Source of the DNA: an uncultured Lachnospiraceae bacterium
GTDB taxonomy: Bacteria > Bacillota > Clostridia > Lachnospirales > Lachnospiraceae
Reading direction: 5' to 3'
Assembly (NCBI GenBank): GCA_946414885.1
Contig: CAMKQH010000033.1
Span: forward strand, 1-33,950
DNA length: 33,950 nt
Below are positions 16,801 to 25,001 of the stretch, in pieces. The notes beneath the pieces are model-generated. The model did not search any database, was not told where the DNA came from, and saw only the letters and a program-made list of their open reading frames with translations. Each line of letters starts with the position of its first letter. Within the stretch, counting starts at the first letter, position 1. Made by a program: the position numbers and the translations under genes.

Positions 16801-17785
16801 CAGGACATCCTTGGAAAATGTAGCTCCCCATTTTTTTCAGGTTCTGCGGCAATTCAAATGTTTCAATAGCGCATCCGTAAAACGCTTTCGCCCCCAATTC
16901 CTGCAATTCACTTGGCACCGTTACGCTCCTTAAGGAGGCGCAGCCCATAAAGCCTCCTTCTTTCACGTAATTCAATCCGTCAGGCAGAATGACTTCTTCC
17001 AGATTTACGCAATTCTCAAATGCGTTTTTCTCAATGCCAAATATCCCGTCTTGTATGATCACTTTCTTAATTTGATCATTATTCTTAAACATCTTTTCAT
17101 AGACTATGCCGCATCCGCTTATGGTAAGCGTTCCGTCTTCATCCAGATTCCAAATCATTTCCGGTACGGCGACGGGGGAATGATATACTCCATTTGTCGC
17201 AAAATCCGGCCTGTTTTGAATTTTTAGTCTAAGATCAGTCAGAAACATTCTACTGTACCATTGGATTTGACAGGTACTATCTGCATTACAATCAACTACG
17301 TATACTTCGCCCTCATGGATTGCAAGAACCATAACCGTATGTCCGGTAACGCCCACGTCATAGTTATACATCAGCACGTCACCTGGTTTTATTTCCTCCC
17401 AGTTTCTGTCATGTTGCCAATGCGGGAAACTAGTTCCATATAGTTTTGTTGACAACGTGACGGCAAATCCCGCACACTGCCTATAGCGCAGACCATCCAC
17501 CCACACAGCATTACATTCCGTAAACCCGTTTTCGTAATGATCACAAGGCGTTTCCGTCGTCAGCTGTGGATTGTTCGCTTCGCCCAGTAAGTGATTCCAA
17601 TACTTTCCATCCTTGTACTGTAACTCGGCGGCCACCAGTCGCTGCCTTAGAAGCTCCTGCGTCAGCTCCCCTGACGATGCCTTTGCCTGCATCGGACAAA
17701 ATGCCAGCACAAGGAGCATGGCAAATATAGCCACGCTCCATAAATGCTTTGTCATCCACGATAACCTTGCCTGTAACTTTTTCAT
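13877..17785 (-). CDS. Giant secreted BspA-type leucine-rich protein with papain-like N-terminal domain (copy 2)
   Basis: The product has 1302 aa. A signal peptide ends at AKA (residue 36). Residues 40-205 form a cysteine-protease-like domain with QCAGFA (Cys104), GHTVMV (His149) and VVDCN (Asp165/Asn167), plus the FPxGxYWNH-like start seen in related gut proteins. Residues about 210-900 are BspA-type LRR modules, each opened by a strand block of the form DGTLTISGCG and followed by repeats such as IGEGAFF and ITEISLPDGLEEIG. One calcium-type loop (DQNGDGIVNQFD) follows, then a CLKCMNCG segment, an InlB-like repeat (GWYEGDTLV), a beta domain and an acidic tail of repeated GSGDGVPAEETE-like units. 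No sortase signal was seen, so it is probably released or bound non-covalently. It likely binds or remodels surface or host material, which is inference. Confidence 0.8.
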   Translation of the reverse strand: MKKLQARLSWMTKHLWSVAIFAMLLVLAFCPMQAKASSGELTQELLRQRLVAAELQYKDGKYWNHLLGEANNPQLTTETPCDHYENGFTECNAVWVDGLRYRQCAGFAVTLSTKLYGTSFPHWQHDRNWEEIKPGDVLMYNYDVGVTGHTVMVLAIHEGEVYVVDCNADSTCQIQWYSRMFLTDLRLKIQNRPDFATNGVYHSPVAVPEMIWNLDEDGTLTISGCGIVYEKMFKNNDQIKKVIIQDGIFGIEKNAFENCVNLEEVILPDGLNYVKEGGFMGCASLRSVTVPSELQELGAKAFYGCAIETFELPQNLKKMGSYIFQGCPGFAGNRSRYCIEDGVLRISGSGEIYTERFKGWTDFTEVVIEEGITGIEDSVFEQCVLVKVTLPDSLEKMGDNVFLGCPGFCGNYARYEIDGDVLRISGTGDVYEYAFWGYSNLRSAYVGEGITKLGDHAFGYCSNLFEAEIPQSVCYIGPETFYHCPSIRYVYCHASPFTLEWDSPQHPGETFKELGYTWFLVAPGYLEFYEARFGEGQNVTFYGDLEDEVDPDAIIQKGQCGYSAYYDFKCDGTLIIEGIGEIEANSFDARDDFMWKAVKTVVIKDKITGIGDEAFYGCSNVRTVTLPDSMARIDADVFTGCTELTDVNCHADVDWFEGWDAFEGNEVQVHVYAKDLEDWTGHGGILAPVAFVGDLEPTGEIYDYRKGRCGIDAYYEIDEENTLTVTGNGLMDGFFSWSWTFKGGQEEISFDGLQKVVIEDGITAIGEGAFFSMSTITEISLPDGLEEIGHNAVIYTRGLQKINLPESLKKLESCAFRYCSSLTTIEIPYGMQEIGESCFNGCTGIDELTSHANPAELDWKVSDYYKDFKTGTPKTICHVPSNYLKGYQEKFSKLNVTFVGDLAPELRGLSFEEVKARDASCTEEGTIACFFGSDGQYYLNKEGELLSDQNGDGIVNQFDVVIPATGHLHTEDSLVWKWEKSDEDFAVTACLKCMNCGVLEDSVPASLEKVEGAAGVTYVATATLDGTQVSMTREIKNEYHVTIDGAPSTHAFGDRVTAWAAEPSDGMAFVGWYEGDTLVCNSLEIDFLVSRNVALHTVYVDAAQYVEPAEPILNFDLSERVFDEAGNQKLDMTVTWCLSDGMSVKDVGLVRTTDAEAELTIDNEEVKKRSAGVDNQSGTFIHHLTLGQVSSALTAYAKAYLVYDDAQGEEHVLYTELATSTPINVIENADKNTPAEKSGSTDNNPVEETEGSGDGVPAEETEGVGDKGPASEAEGTGDNVPAENPDEAASPAESSDGAVSEE
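14463..14746. repeat. 284-bp segment identical to 18347-18630
   Basis: Read base by base, this stretch in the downstream gene matches the upstream paralogue without a single difference, including silent positions, while flanking sequence differs at many sites. The second copy is at 18347-18630, an offset of 3884 bp. Confidence 0.92.
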
Positions 17786-17835
17786 CCCTTAGTTTCCCCC
17801 GGGACTTCCTGCCCCTTTTAATCTTCTTCCCGTTC

Positions 17836-20800
17836 TCAGTTGCCTGCCAAAGCTCCTGCATCCTCTCCGCCGGCTTCTGCCGCCGATTCTCCTTCGGTTG
17901 CATTATCATTTGTTTCTTCCGTTCCATTCGCGTTTGCACCGTCTCCGGCACTTTCCGTCAAAATCGCGTTTGCATCATCTCCGGCACTTTCCGTCATGAT
18001 CGCGGGTGCGGAGGTTGCCAGCTCCGTGTAGAGCACGTGCTCCTCGCCCTGTGCGTCATCATATACCAGATAGGCTTTTGCGTACGCGGTCAGCGCGCCG
18101 CTGATCTCGCCGAGGGTCAGGTGGTGGATAAAGGTGCCGCTTGTATTGTCAACGCCTGCGGAACGCTTCTTTACTTCTTCATTGTCTATGGTCAGTTCTG
18201 CTTCCGCGTCCGTGGTGCGCACAAGGCCCACGTCCTTCACGCTCATGCCCTCCAAAAGCGCCCAGGTCACGGTCATGTCCAGCTTTTGATTGCCCGCCTC
18301 ATCGAAGACGCGCTCGGACAGGTCAAAGTTTAGGATGGGCTCTGAAGGCTCCACGTACTGCGCCGCGTCCACGTAAACCGTATGCAGGGCAACGTTGCGG
18401 CTAACCAGGAAGTCGATCTCCAAGGAGTTGCAAACCAGCGTATCTCCCTCGTACCAGCCCACAAATGCCATGCCATCCGAAGGCTCCGCAGCCCAGGCCG
18501 TCACCCGGTCGCCAAAGGCATGGGTGGACGGTGCTCCGTCTATGGTTACGTGATACTCGTTTTTGATCTCCCGCGTCATGGAAACCTGCGTTCCATCTAG
18601 GGTCGCCGTGGCAACGTAGGTCACGCCGGCCGCGCCTTCCGTCTTTACCACCGTCGCGGGAACGCTGTCCTCGAGAACGCCGCAGCGCATGCACTTCAGG
18701 CACGCCGTTACCGCAAAGTCCTCACCGGATTTCTCCCACTTCCAGACCAGGGAATCCTCCGCATGAAGATGCCCTGCCGGAAGGATGACGTCCAACAAAT
18801 CCACGATGCCGTCCCCGTTTTGATCGTTAAGCAGGACGCCTTCTTCGGTCAGATAGATCTGTTCATCGGATCCAAGATAATACGCCATGCGTCCGTCCGT
18901 CGTGCAAGTCTCCTCAATGGCCTCAAACGCTTCCAACGTGATTCCCGTCATGTTTGGCGCAAGGTCTCCCTTAAAGATAGCATTTACCGTACTGTCAAAC
19001 TTTTCCTGATAACCCTTTAGGTAATTGGAGGGCACGTGACATACGGTCTGCTTTCCCCTCCAACTCACGATGAAATCAATGCTCGCCCTACCCCAAGTCA
19101 GTTCCTTGGGATCCGCAAGACATTGAAATTCCTTCATACTTGTTCCATGGAACACATCATCTTCCAGCGTTTTCAAGCCATGGGGAAGGGTTACCGTGCT
19201 TAGTGATCCGCAATTATAAAAGGCACTGGATTTTATCCTTTCCACGCTGTTTGGAATCGTTATCTGCTTTAAAGACCCACATCCGTCAAACGCATTTGAT
19301 CCAATCGTTTTCAGACCGTCCGGGAGCACGGCTTCCGTAATTCCAAGACTGGAAAACGTACTTGATCCGGTATCCGTGATTCCTTCCTCAATCACAACTT
19401 TTTTGAGATTTAGCTGCCGAAAGGAAACCCTCTTCTCATACATCTCATAATCCCAGGTTTTGGAGAAAAAGCCATCACAAATCTTTCCTTCACCGTAGAT
19501 GCGAAGGCATCCCTTTCCGTCGATCTCATAATACGCATCCAAGCCGCACCGGCCCCTCGTTATGTCTAACGGTTCCGCATCCTCACTCAGATCACCCAAA
19601 AAAGCATCTTCCGGAGCAATATTTCCCAAGGCCTTCCATGCCTCCAGATCCTCTTCCCGCACGTGACAGGTTGCGTTTTTCGGGAAAGCATATTCCTGGT
19701 AGGAATTCAGCATTGTCATAACGTATCTTACGTCTACGTAGCAGTATACGTCCGTCAGGCTCGTGCAGCCGTCAAAAGCTCCGCCTAACTGAAATACCGT
19801 TTTCGGAATCGTCACCGTACGAAGATGGTCACAGCCCTTAAATACGTCCACGGGAACGAAATTTATGCCTTCCTTGATCGTAACGTTTTTGATGATCCTG
19901 TAATTGGGATTCTTCTCCGCAGAGAATGCTTCATAATCCAATCCTCCCAATCCCTCAATGATCAGGGTTCCGTCAGTCCAAAGCGTATAAAAAACCTGTT
20001 CGTAGTTTCCCTTCTCTAAAACCTCCGGAACCTGGCCGCTATTTTCCAAATCTCCCACAAACGTGGCATTAATCCGATCATCAAACAATATCTGCCAGAA
20101 TTCCAAGGAATCCTCCGGCACGTGAAACAGAGTTGCCTTCTCCGGATTCGTGATAAAGGATACGTTAAAGATTGTTTGGTTATCCTCCAAATAAGTAAAC
20201 TGAAAGGGGGATGCATAACAATCTACGTCCGTGAGTGCCTGGCAGTCATAAAAGGCGTTTTCGCTAATGGACGTAATTGTTGACGGGAGCATCAGGTAAG
20301 TAAGATTGTAGCATTTGCAAAAGGCAAACTCCTCTATTGCCGTAATGCCATCCCCTACGTAAATCGCCCGCAGACTGGAAGCGGCAACGTGAGGCGTTTG
20401 AAAAATAAAATCATCATAAACTGCTCCCCGTCCGCTAATCCTAAGAATTCCATTTTCCAATGAATATCGTGCATAATCACCGCAACAGCCGGGACAATTC
20501 CGGAACACGTCCGCCCCAACGCTTAGCATTCCCTCCGGAAGCTCATAATTTGCCAGGGCGGTATTCATAAACGCCTTGGAACCGATTGTTTTCAAATTGG
20601 GCGTTTTGTTTGCTTTTGCCAGAGACGCGCTGCCGTAAAAGGCTTCCTCCGCCACGTTCTCCATAGTGCTCGGGAATACAACTTCCTCCAAGGCAGCGCA
20701 AGTCCCGAAGGAACGCTTTCCAATCCCTGTGATGCCTTCCTCCAGAATTACCTTGCGTACGTCCGCATTGCTTGAGAAAAACCAGTCATAAACGCTGCCG

Positions 20801-21891
20801 CTTCCCCATATGCGCAGTATTCCGTCTTCCAGCGCATAATGGCAGGCATTTCCGCAAAATCCAGGGCAACCGCGGAATACGTTGCTTCCAACGGTCTGAA
20901 TGCCATCGGGAAGAGGAAACTCCGTAATCATGGTGTTCCGAAAGGCTTCGCTCCCAAGATACTTTAGTCCGGTTGGAACGCTACTCTCCGCCAAGGAATC
21001 ACACTCATAAAAACACCTATCATTAATCGTTTCAACGGAATCTGCGAAAATAATACTCTCCAGATTTGGACAACTCGCAAACGTACGCCGTCCCAAGCCG
21101 GTAATCCCATCTCCGATAATAACTTTTTTGATCTCTTCATTCCCTTCAAAGAAACGATCAGGTAATTCGCCTTTTCCACTGATCGTTAAAGTCCCGTCGG
21201 AATCCAGAACGAATTCAGCCTCAATTCCACATCTCCCATCCCCATACGGCAATGCCACGGGGGCATGAAAAACGGCATTTGAAGTATTTTCATAAATGCC
21301 CTCGTTCATTTTTTGATTGACACTTTTCTTCGATATGATCCCGTACCACCGAATGACACAGTTCGAATAACTGTTACAGTCAACCACGTAAATATGATCC
21401 CCGCAGACGGAAAGAACCATGACCGTATGTCCAACTATCGATCTAACGTATCCATATTGCAAAACGTCTCCAGGTTTCAAGTTATCTAAATTATTATCAC
21501 TATAATCTTCTGCCCAGGATTGAAAATAGGAGCCATATAATTTTTGCGCCAACAGATTTGCGAACCCCCAGCATTGCGTCGTCTGCCTGCCATCAACCAT
21601 AACGTAGTTACACGTTTCGCCTACTCCGTCACCATGAGGGTGTAAGTTACAGGGATGATTCGTCGTTCCCTCTGGATTATTTTCGGCTCCCTTTTCGTGA
21701 TTCCAATATCTTCCGTTTGGGAACTGCACCTTCAGCGCTTCTAATCGTTCCCATAGAACCTCCTGCGTCAACTCCTCTGATGACGCCTTTGCCTGCATCG
21801 GGCTTAGCATAACGACAAAAAGCATGACCAAGATCGTCATGCTCCATAAATACTTTCTCATCTGCGTGATTCCAGATTTCAACTTTTTCAT
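17836..21891 (-). CDS. Giant secreted BspA-type leucine-rich protein with papain-like N-terminal domain (copy 1)
   Basis: The product has 1351 aa and the same plan as its neighbour: signal peptide to residue 36, papain-like domain with Cys107 (QCWGFA), His155 (GHTVMV) and Asp171/Asn173, a long series of BspA-type LRR modules, one calcium-type loop (DQNGDGIVDLLD), a CLKCMRCG segment, an InlB-like repeat and a low-complexity tail (TESAGDGANA units). I chose the ATG at 21891. The sequence before it (GGGGGAAATTTGGGGA) closely matches that before the paralogue, so 22 in-frame residues upstream are not counted. It is 50 bp upstream of copy 2 and most likely in one operon with it. The LRR regions have diverged far more than the C-terminal part, fitting different ligands. 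Confidence 0.8.
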   Translation of the reverse strand: MKKLKSGITQMRKYLWSMTILVMLFVVMLSPMQAKASSEELTQEVLWERLEALKVQFPNGRYWNHEKGAENNPEGTTNHPCNLHPHGDGVGETCNYVMVDGRQTTQCWGFANLLAQKLYGSYFQSWAEDYSDNNLDNLKPGDVLQYGYVRSIVGHTVMVLSVCGDHIYVVDCNSYSNCVIRWYGIISKKSVNQKMNEGIYENTSNAVFHAPVALPYGDGRCGIEAEFVLDSDGTLTISGKGELPDRFFEGNEEIKKVIIGDGITGLGRRTFASCPNLESIIFADSVETINDRCFYECDSLAESSVPTGLKYLGSEAFRNTMITEFPLPDGIQTVGSNVFRGCPGFCGNACHYALEDGILRIWGSGSVYDWFFSSNADVRKVILEEGITGIGKRSFGTCAALEEVVFPSTMENVAEEAFYGSASLAKANKTPNLKTIGSKAFMNTALANYELPEGMLSVGADVFRNCPGCCGDYARYSLENGILRISGRGAVYDDFIFQTPHVAASSLRAIYVGDGITAIEEFAFCKCYNLTYLMLPSTITSISENAFYDCQALTDVDCYASPFQFTYLEDNQTIFNVSFITNPEKATLFHVPEDSLEFWQILFDDRINATFVGDLENSGQVPEVLEKGNYEQVFYTLWTDGTLIIEGLGGLDYEAFSAEKNPNYRIIKNVTIKEGINFVPVDVFKGCDHLRTVTIPKTVFQLGGAFDGCTSLTDVYCYVDVRYVMTMLNSYQEYAFPKNATCHVREEDLEAWKALGNIAPEDAFLGDLSEDAEPLDITRGRCGLDAYYEIDGKGCLRIYGEGKICDGFFSKTWDYEMYEKRVSFRQLNLKKVVIEEGITDTGSSTFSSLGITEAVLPDGLKTIGSNAFDGCGSLKQITIPNSVERIKSSAFYNCGSLSTVTLPHGLKTLEDDVFHGTSMKEFQCLADPKELTWGRASIDFIVSWRGKQTVCHVPSNYLKGYQEKFDSTVNAIFKGDLAPNMTGITLEAFEAIEETCTTDGRMAYYLGSDEQIYLTEEGVLLNDQNGDGIVDLLDVILPAGHLHAEDSLVWKWEKSGEDFAVTACLKCMRCGVLEDSVPATVVKTEGAAGVTYVATATLDGTQVSMTREIKNEYHVTIDGAPSTHAFGDRVTAWAAEPSDGMAFVGWYEGDTLVCNSLEIDFLVSRNVALHTVYVDAAQYVEPSEPILNFDLSERVFDEAGNQKLDMTVTWALLEGMSVKDVGLVRTTDAEAELTIDNEEVKKRSAGVDNTSGTFIHHLTLGEISGALTAYAKAYLVYDDAQGEEHVLYTELATSAPAIMTESAGDDANAILTESAGDGANANGTEETNDNATEGESAAEAGGEDAGALAGN

Positions 21892-21929
21892 TCCCCAAAT
21901 TTCCCCCCATCTTTTTGTATCACAAAGGA

Positions 21930-21954
21930 AACGCCCCTCCCCAGTACGGGCGTT
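21930..21954 (-). other. Hairpin between the 38-aa ORF and the first giant gene
   Basis: AACGCCC (21930-21936) pairs with GGGCGTT (21948-21954). On the minus strand it lies 28 bp after the small ORF stop and 38 bp before the ATG of the large gene, and is followed by TCCTTTGTG. It may attenuate or process the transcript. Confidence 0.45.
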
Positions 21955-21982
21955 CATGCGTGCATCAATTATTTACGAGCGG

Positions 21983-22099
21983 TTACGCCTCCGTTTCCCA
22001 CTGCTCCACGAGACCGGGGTTGGACGTCGTGATCACGTCTTCCTCCTCAAACCAAATGATCTCCATCACTGCCTCTTCATAGTTCTCGTTACCCTTCAT
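21983..22099 (-). CDS. 38-residue acidic small protein upstream of the giant secreted proteins
   Basis: The ORF begins MKGNENYEEAVMEI, continues IWFEEEDVITTSNPGLVEQW and ends ETEA. It is too short for most gene finders, but it has an excellent ribosome site (GGAGGAG seven bases before ATG). The FEEEDVITTS core resembles many tiny Firmicutes proteins with an acidic EDVI-T-S segment, as I recall them; I do not know a function for that group. It could be a leader, a signalling peptide or a precursor. It is the first gene of the secreted-protein cluster. Confidence 0.6.
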   Translation of the reverse strand: MKGNENYEEAVMEIIWFEEEDVITTSNPGLVEQWETEA

Positions 22100-22233
22100 C
22101 TCACTGCTCCTCCTCATTGTTTTCCACTCGCTTTACGTGTTTAAAGCTTTACAAAAGTAAATACCACAATGTATACATCGGCGTTTACTAAATTTTTTTG
22201 ATGGTTTCCCGAAAATTTTGTAAAATAAACAAA

Positions 22234-22278
22234 AAAACGGATTTTCATACGGTTCGTTTCCGCTTGAAAATCCGTTTT
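22234..22278 (-). terminator. Terminator of nrdD
   Basis: Two 14-bp arms (AAAACGGATTTTCA at 22234-22247 and its exact complement at 22265-22278) with a 17-nt loop are followed on the minus strand by a T-rich run (TTTGTTTATTTT). It lies 43 bp after the nrdD stop. Confidence 0.88.
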
Positions 22279-22320
22279 CTAATTGAATTTGTTCTTCTTC
22301 TGATCTTACAAAGCCTTATT

Positions 22321-24711
22321 TTATACGGTCAGTTTTACCTGTTGCGCATATTTTAAGATCTTCGGAGCGCCTACGTACTTGGTGAATTCGTCACCGTTTA
22401 CTTCCACCAGGGTTGGTGCCTGCATGATGCCATAGCGGTTTGCCAGCTCCACGTTCTCCATGGCGTCGATCACAACGTAGGGGATGCCCTCCAGATAGCT
22501 CTTAGCCAATGCACAGTTCGGGCAGGTCTTCGTCGTGAACAGATATCTTACGCCCTCAGGCTTCTCTACCTTTACGTCCGCTTCCTTGCCTTCATAATCG
22601 GAAAGCGTAACAACGCTGCTTACGGGGCGCTTAAGCTCGGAATTGGCAATGTCATACTCGGTTCTGTTCGCATACTCCTGAAGCTTACCGTCGTTCCAGT
22701 TCTGTACGGGACGATAGTATCCGGTGATGCGGCTGTAAACCTCGGTCTTCGCGCCGCAGTGAGGACAGATCTTTACCTCTCCTGCAAGATAGCCATGTTC
22801 CTTACAGATGGAGTAGGTCGGAGACATGGTGTAGTAAGGAAGCTTATAATTCTGTGCAATGGTGCGTACCAAGGATGCTGCTGCCTTCCAGTCAGGAAGC
22901 TTCTCACCAAGGAATGCGTGGAATACGGTTCCGGAAGTGTAGAGCGTCTGCAGGTCATCCTGGATGTCCAGTGCATCGAAAATGTCGGTGGTGTAATCCA
23001 CGGGCAGATGGGAAGAATTGGTGTAATAAGGGGTGTCTCCCTCCTTGCCTGCGGTCTTGATCATGGGATAACGCTTCTTGTCATGCTTTGCAAGACGATA
23101 GGTCGTGCTCTCTGCGGGAGTTGCCTCCAGGTTGTACAGATCGCCGTACTGCTCCTGATAATCGGAAAGGCGCTCTCTCATGTGGTTCAGGACTTCCTTT
23201 GTGAACTCCTGGGTTCTGGGATCGCTCATGTCAGCGCGAAGCCAGTTGGCGTTCAGACCCACTTCGTTCATGCCGATGAGGCCGATCGTTGAGAAGTGAT
23301 TGTCAAAGCTGCCAAGATATCTCTTGGTGTAAGGATACAGACCCTCGTCAAGAAGCTTGCTGATGACGCCGCGCTTGATCTTTAAGGATCTTGCGGCGAT
23401 GTCCATCATGCGGTCAAGTCTGGCATAGAACTCGCTCTTGTTCGCTGCAAGGTAAGCGATCCTGGGCATGTTGATCGTAACAACGCCAACACTTCCGGTG
23501 CTCTCTCCGGAACCAAAGAAGCCGCCGGTCTTCTTGCGGAGCTCTCGCAGGTCCAGACGCAGTCTGCAACACATGGAACGCACGTCAGAGGGTGCCATGT
23601 CGGAGTTGATGTAATTGGAGAAATAAGGGGTGCCGTACTTGGAGGTCATCTCGAACAGGAGACGATTGTTCTCGGTATCGGACCAGTCAAAATCCTTGGT
23701 GATGGAGTAAGTGGGAATGGGATACTGGAAGCCTCTGCCGTGGGAATCTCCCTCGATCATGGTCTCGATGAACGCCTTGTTCACCATGTCCATTTCCTTC
23801 TTACAATCCTTGTACTTGAAGTCCATCTCCTTGCCGCCAACGATGGCAGGAAGCTCTGCCAGATCCTCGGGTACGGTCCAGTCGAGGGTAATGTTGGAGA
23901 AAGGTGCCTGCGTGCCCCAACGGCTGGGGGTATTTACGCCATAAATAAATGCCTCGATGCACTTCTTTACCTCGGAATAGTTTAAGTTGTCCACCTTTAC
24001 AAAGGGAGCAAGATAAGTGTCAAAAGAGGAAAATGCCTGTGCGCCTGCCCACTCGTTCTGCATGATGCCAAGGAAGTTTACCATCTGGTTGCAGAGTACG
24101 GAAAGGTGCTTTGCGGGTGCGGAAGAAATCTTGCCGGTGATACCGCCAAGGCCTTCCTTGATGAGCTGCTTTAAGGACCAGCCCGCGCAATATCCAGTCA
24201 ACATGGAAAGGTCATGAATGTGAATGTCTGCATTTCTGTGTGCTTCCGCGATCTCATCGTCATAGATCTCGGAAAGCCAGTAGTTTGCGGTAACCGCGCC
24301 GGAGTTGGAAAGGATCAGTCCTCCTACGGAATACGTTACGGTGGAATTCTCCTTTACGCGCCAGTCCTCAACCTTTACGTAGCTGTTCACCACGTCCTTG
24401 TAATCCAGGATGGTGGACTTCATGGCACGCATCTTCTCGCGCTGTCTGCGGTACAGGATGTAAGCCTTTGCCACTTCCTCGTAGCCGGCCTGTCCCAAAA
24501 CCTTCTCAACGCTGTCCTGTACGTCCTCGATCTGAACGGCATTGTCCTTGATCTTCGACTGGAAATCCGCCGTCACGCGAAGCGCGAGCAGGTCTACAAT
24601 ATCGTTATTGTAACTCATCTCCGTTGCGTTAAACGCCTTCATGATCGCGTCGTTGATCTTAGACAGCGTAAAATCTGCCTTGGTCCCGTCCCTCTTAATG
24701 ATCTGTAACAT
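22321..24711 (-). CDS. nrdD: Anaerobic (class III) ribonucleoside-triphosphate reductase with fused glutaredoxin-like tail
   Basis: The 796-aa protein reduces ribonucleoside triphosphates to deoxy forms by a glycyl radical under anoxia. Residues 1-90 are an ATP-cone regulatory domain (QIIKRDGTKADF start). The radical glycine is about residue 664 in SRITGYYRPVQNWNDG, just after a zinc site made by ICKEHG and ICPHCG. A tail from residue 721 is a thioredoxin/glutaredoxin-like domain with CPNC at 730-733, which probably supplies electrons. The start at 24711 follows GGAGG by ten bases. The activating enzyme gene nrdG is not adjacent. A promoter and NrdR-like boxes lie upstream. Confidence 0.93.
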   Translation of the reverse strand: MLQIIKRDGTKADFTLSKINDAIMKAFNATEMSYNNDIVDLLALRVTADFQSKIKDNAVQIEDVQDSVEKVLGQAGYEEVAKAYILYRRQREKMRAMKSTILDYKDVVNSYVKVEDWRVKENSTVTYSVGGLILSNSGAVTANYWLSEIYDDEIAEAHRNADIHIHDLSMLTGYCAGWSLKQLIKEGLGGITGKISSAPAKHLSVLCNQMVNFLGIMQNEWAGAQAFSSFDTYLAPFVKVDNLNYSEVKKCIEAFIYGVNTPSRWGTQAPFSNITLDWTVPEDLAELPAIVGGKEMDFKYKDCKKEMDMVNKAFIETMIEGDSHGRGFQYPIPTYSITKDFDWSDTENNRLLFEMTSKYGTPYFSNYINSDMAPSDVRSMCCRLRLDLRELRKKTGGFFGSGESTGSVGVVTINMPRIAYLAANKSEFYARLDRMMDIAARSLKIKRGVISKLLDEGLYPYTKRYLGSFDNHFSTIGLIGMNEVGLNANWLRADMSDPRTQEFTKEVLNHMRERLSDYQEQYGDLYNLEATPAESTTYRLAKHDKKRYPMIKTAGKEGDTPYYTNSSHLPVDYTTDIFDALDIQDDLQTLYTSGTVFHAFLGEKLPDWKAAASLVRTIAQNYKLPYYTMSPTYSICKEHGYLAGEVKICPHCGAKTEVYSRITGYYRPVQNWNDGKLQEYANRTEYDIANSELKRPVSSVVTLSDYEGKEADVKVEKPEGVRYLFTTKTCPNCALAKSYLEGIPYVVIDAMENVELANRYGIMQAPTLVEVNGDEFTKYVGAPKILKYAQQVKLTV

Positions 24712-24794
24712 TCTAAAACCCCTCCAATTAGCTTTCGCCCTTTGTTTTTTTTCTTCGTTTTCCGCTATGCCGCATATTCCCGAAGAACAATACC

Positions 24795-24824
24795 ATGATA
24801 CCATTATTTAGTAGGGGCTGTCAA
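24795..24824 (-). promoter_or_regulatory. nrdD promoter
   Basis: On the minus strand, TTGACA (24819-24824) and TATCAT (24795-24800) are 18 bp apart. The leader to the ATG is about 75 nt. Confidence 0.8.
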
Positions 24825-24831
24825 TGCCAAA

Positions 24832-24879
24832 ACACAATATGTGGTGTTATTTTTTCTTATGCATACAAATATGTTGTGG
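24832..24879. promoter_or_regulatory. Paired NrdR-type boxes
   Basis: ACACAATATGTGGTGT at 24832-24847 matches the NrdR box consensus at 14 of 16 positions. A second, weaker box at 24864-24879 (10 of 16, good right half) is centred 32 bp away, about three helical turns, the usual spacing. Both lie directly upstream of the nrdD -35 element, so the NrdR repressor should control nrdD. Confidence 0.75.
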
Positions 24880-24912
24880 TTTGAATCGTATGAATAAATG
24901 CGACAATTCAAA

Positions 24913-24942
24913 AAACGGACACTCAATCATGAGCGTCCGTTT
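24913..24942 (-). terminator. Terminator of the mscL-TPR lipoprotein unit
   Basis: AAACGGAC and GTCCGTTT extend to a 13-bp stem with one mismatch (ACTCA/TGAGC). On the minus strand it is followed by TTTTTTG. It lies 59 bp after the TPR gene stop. Confidence 0.85.
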
Positions 24943-25001
24943 CGTTTGAATTTATGCGTTTCCTTAGTTTGCAACCTGTCAGCCGCCACGTTGTCGGCGA
25001 A

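Noticed and set aside
15776..16933. 385-aa ORF on the + strand
   Set aside because: It is antisense to the repeats of the giant secreted protein.
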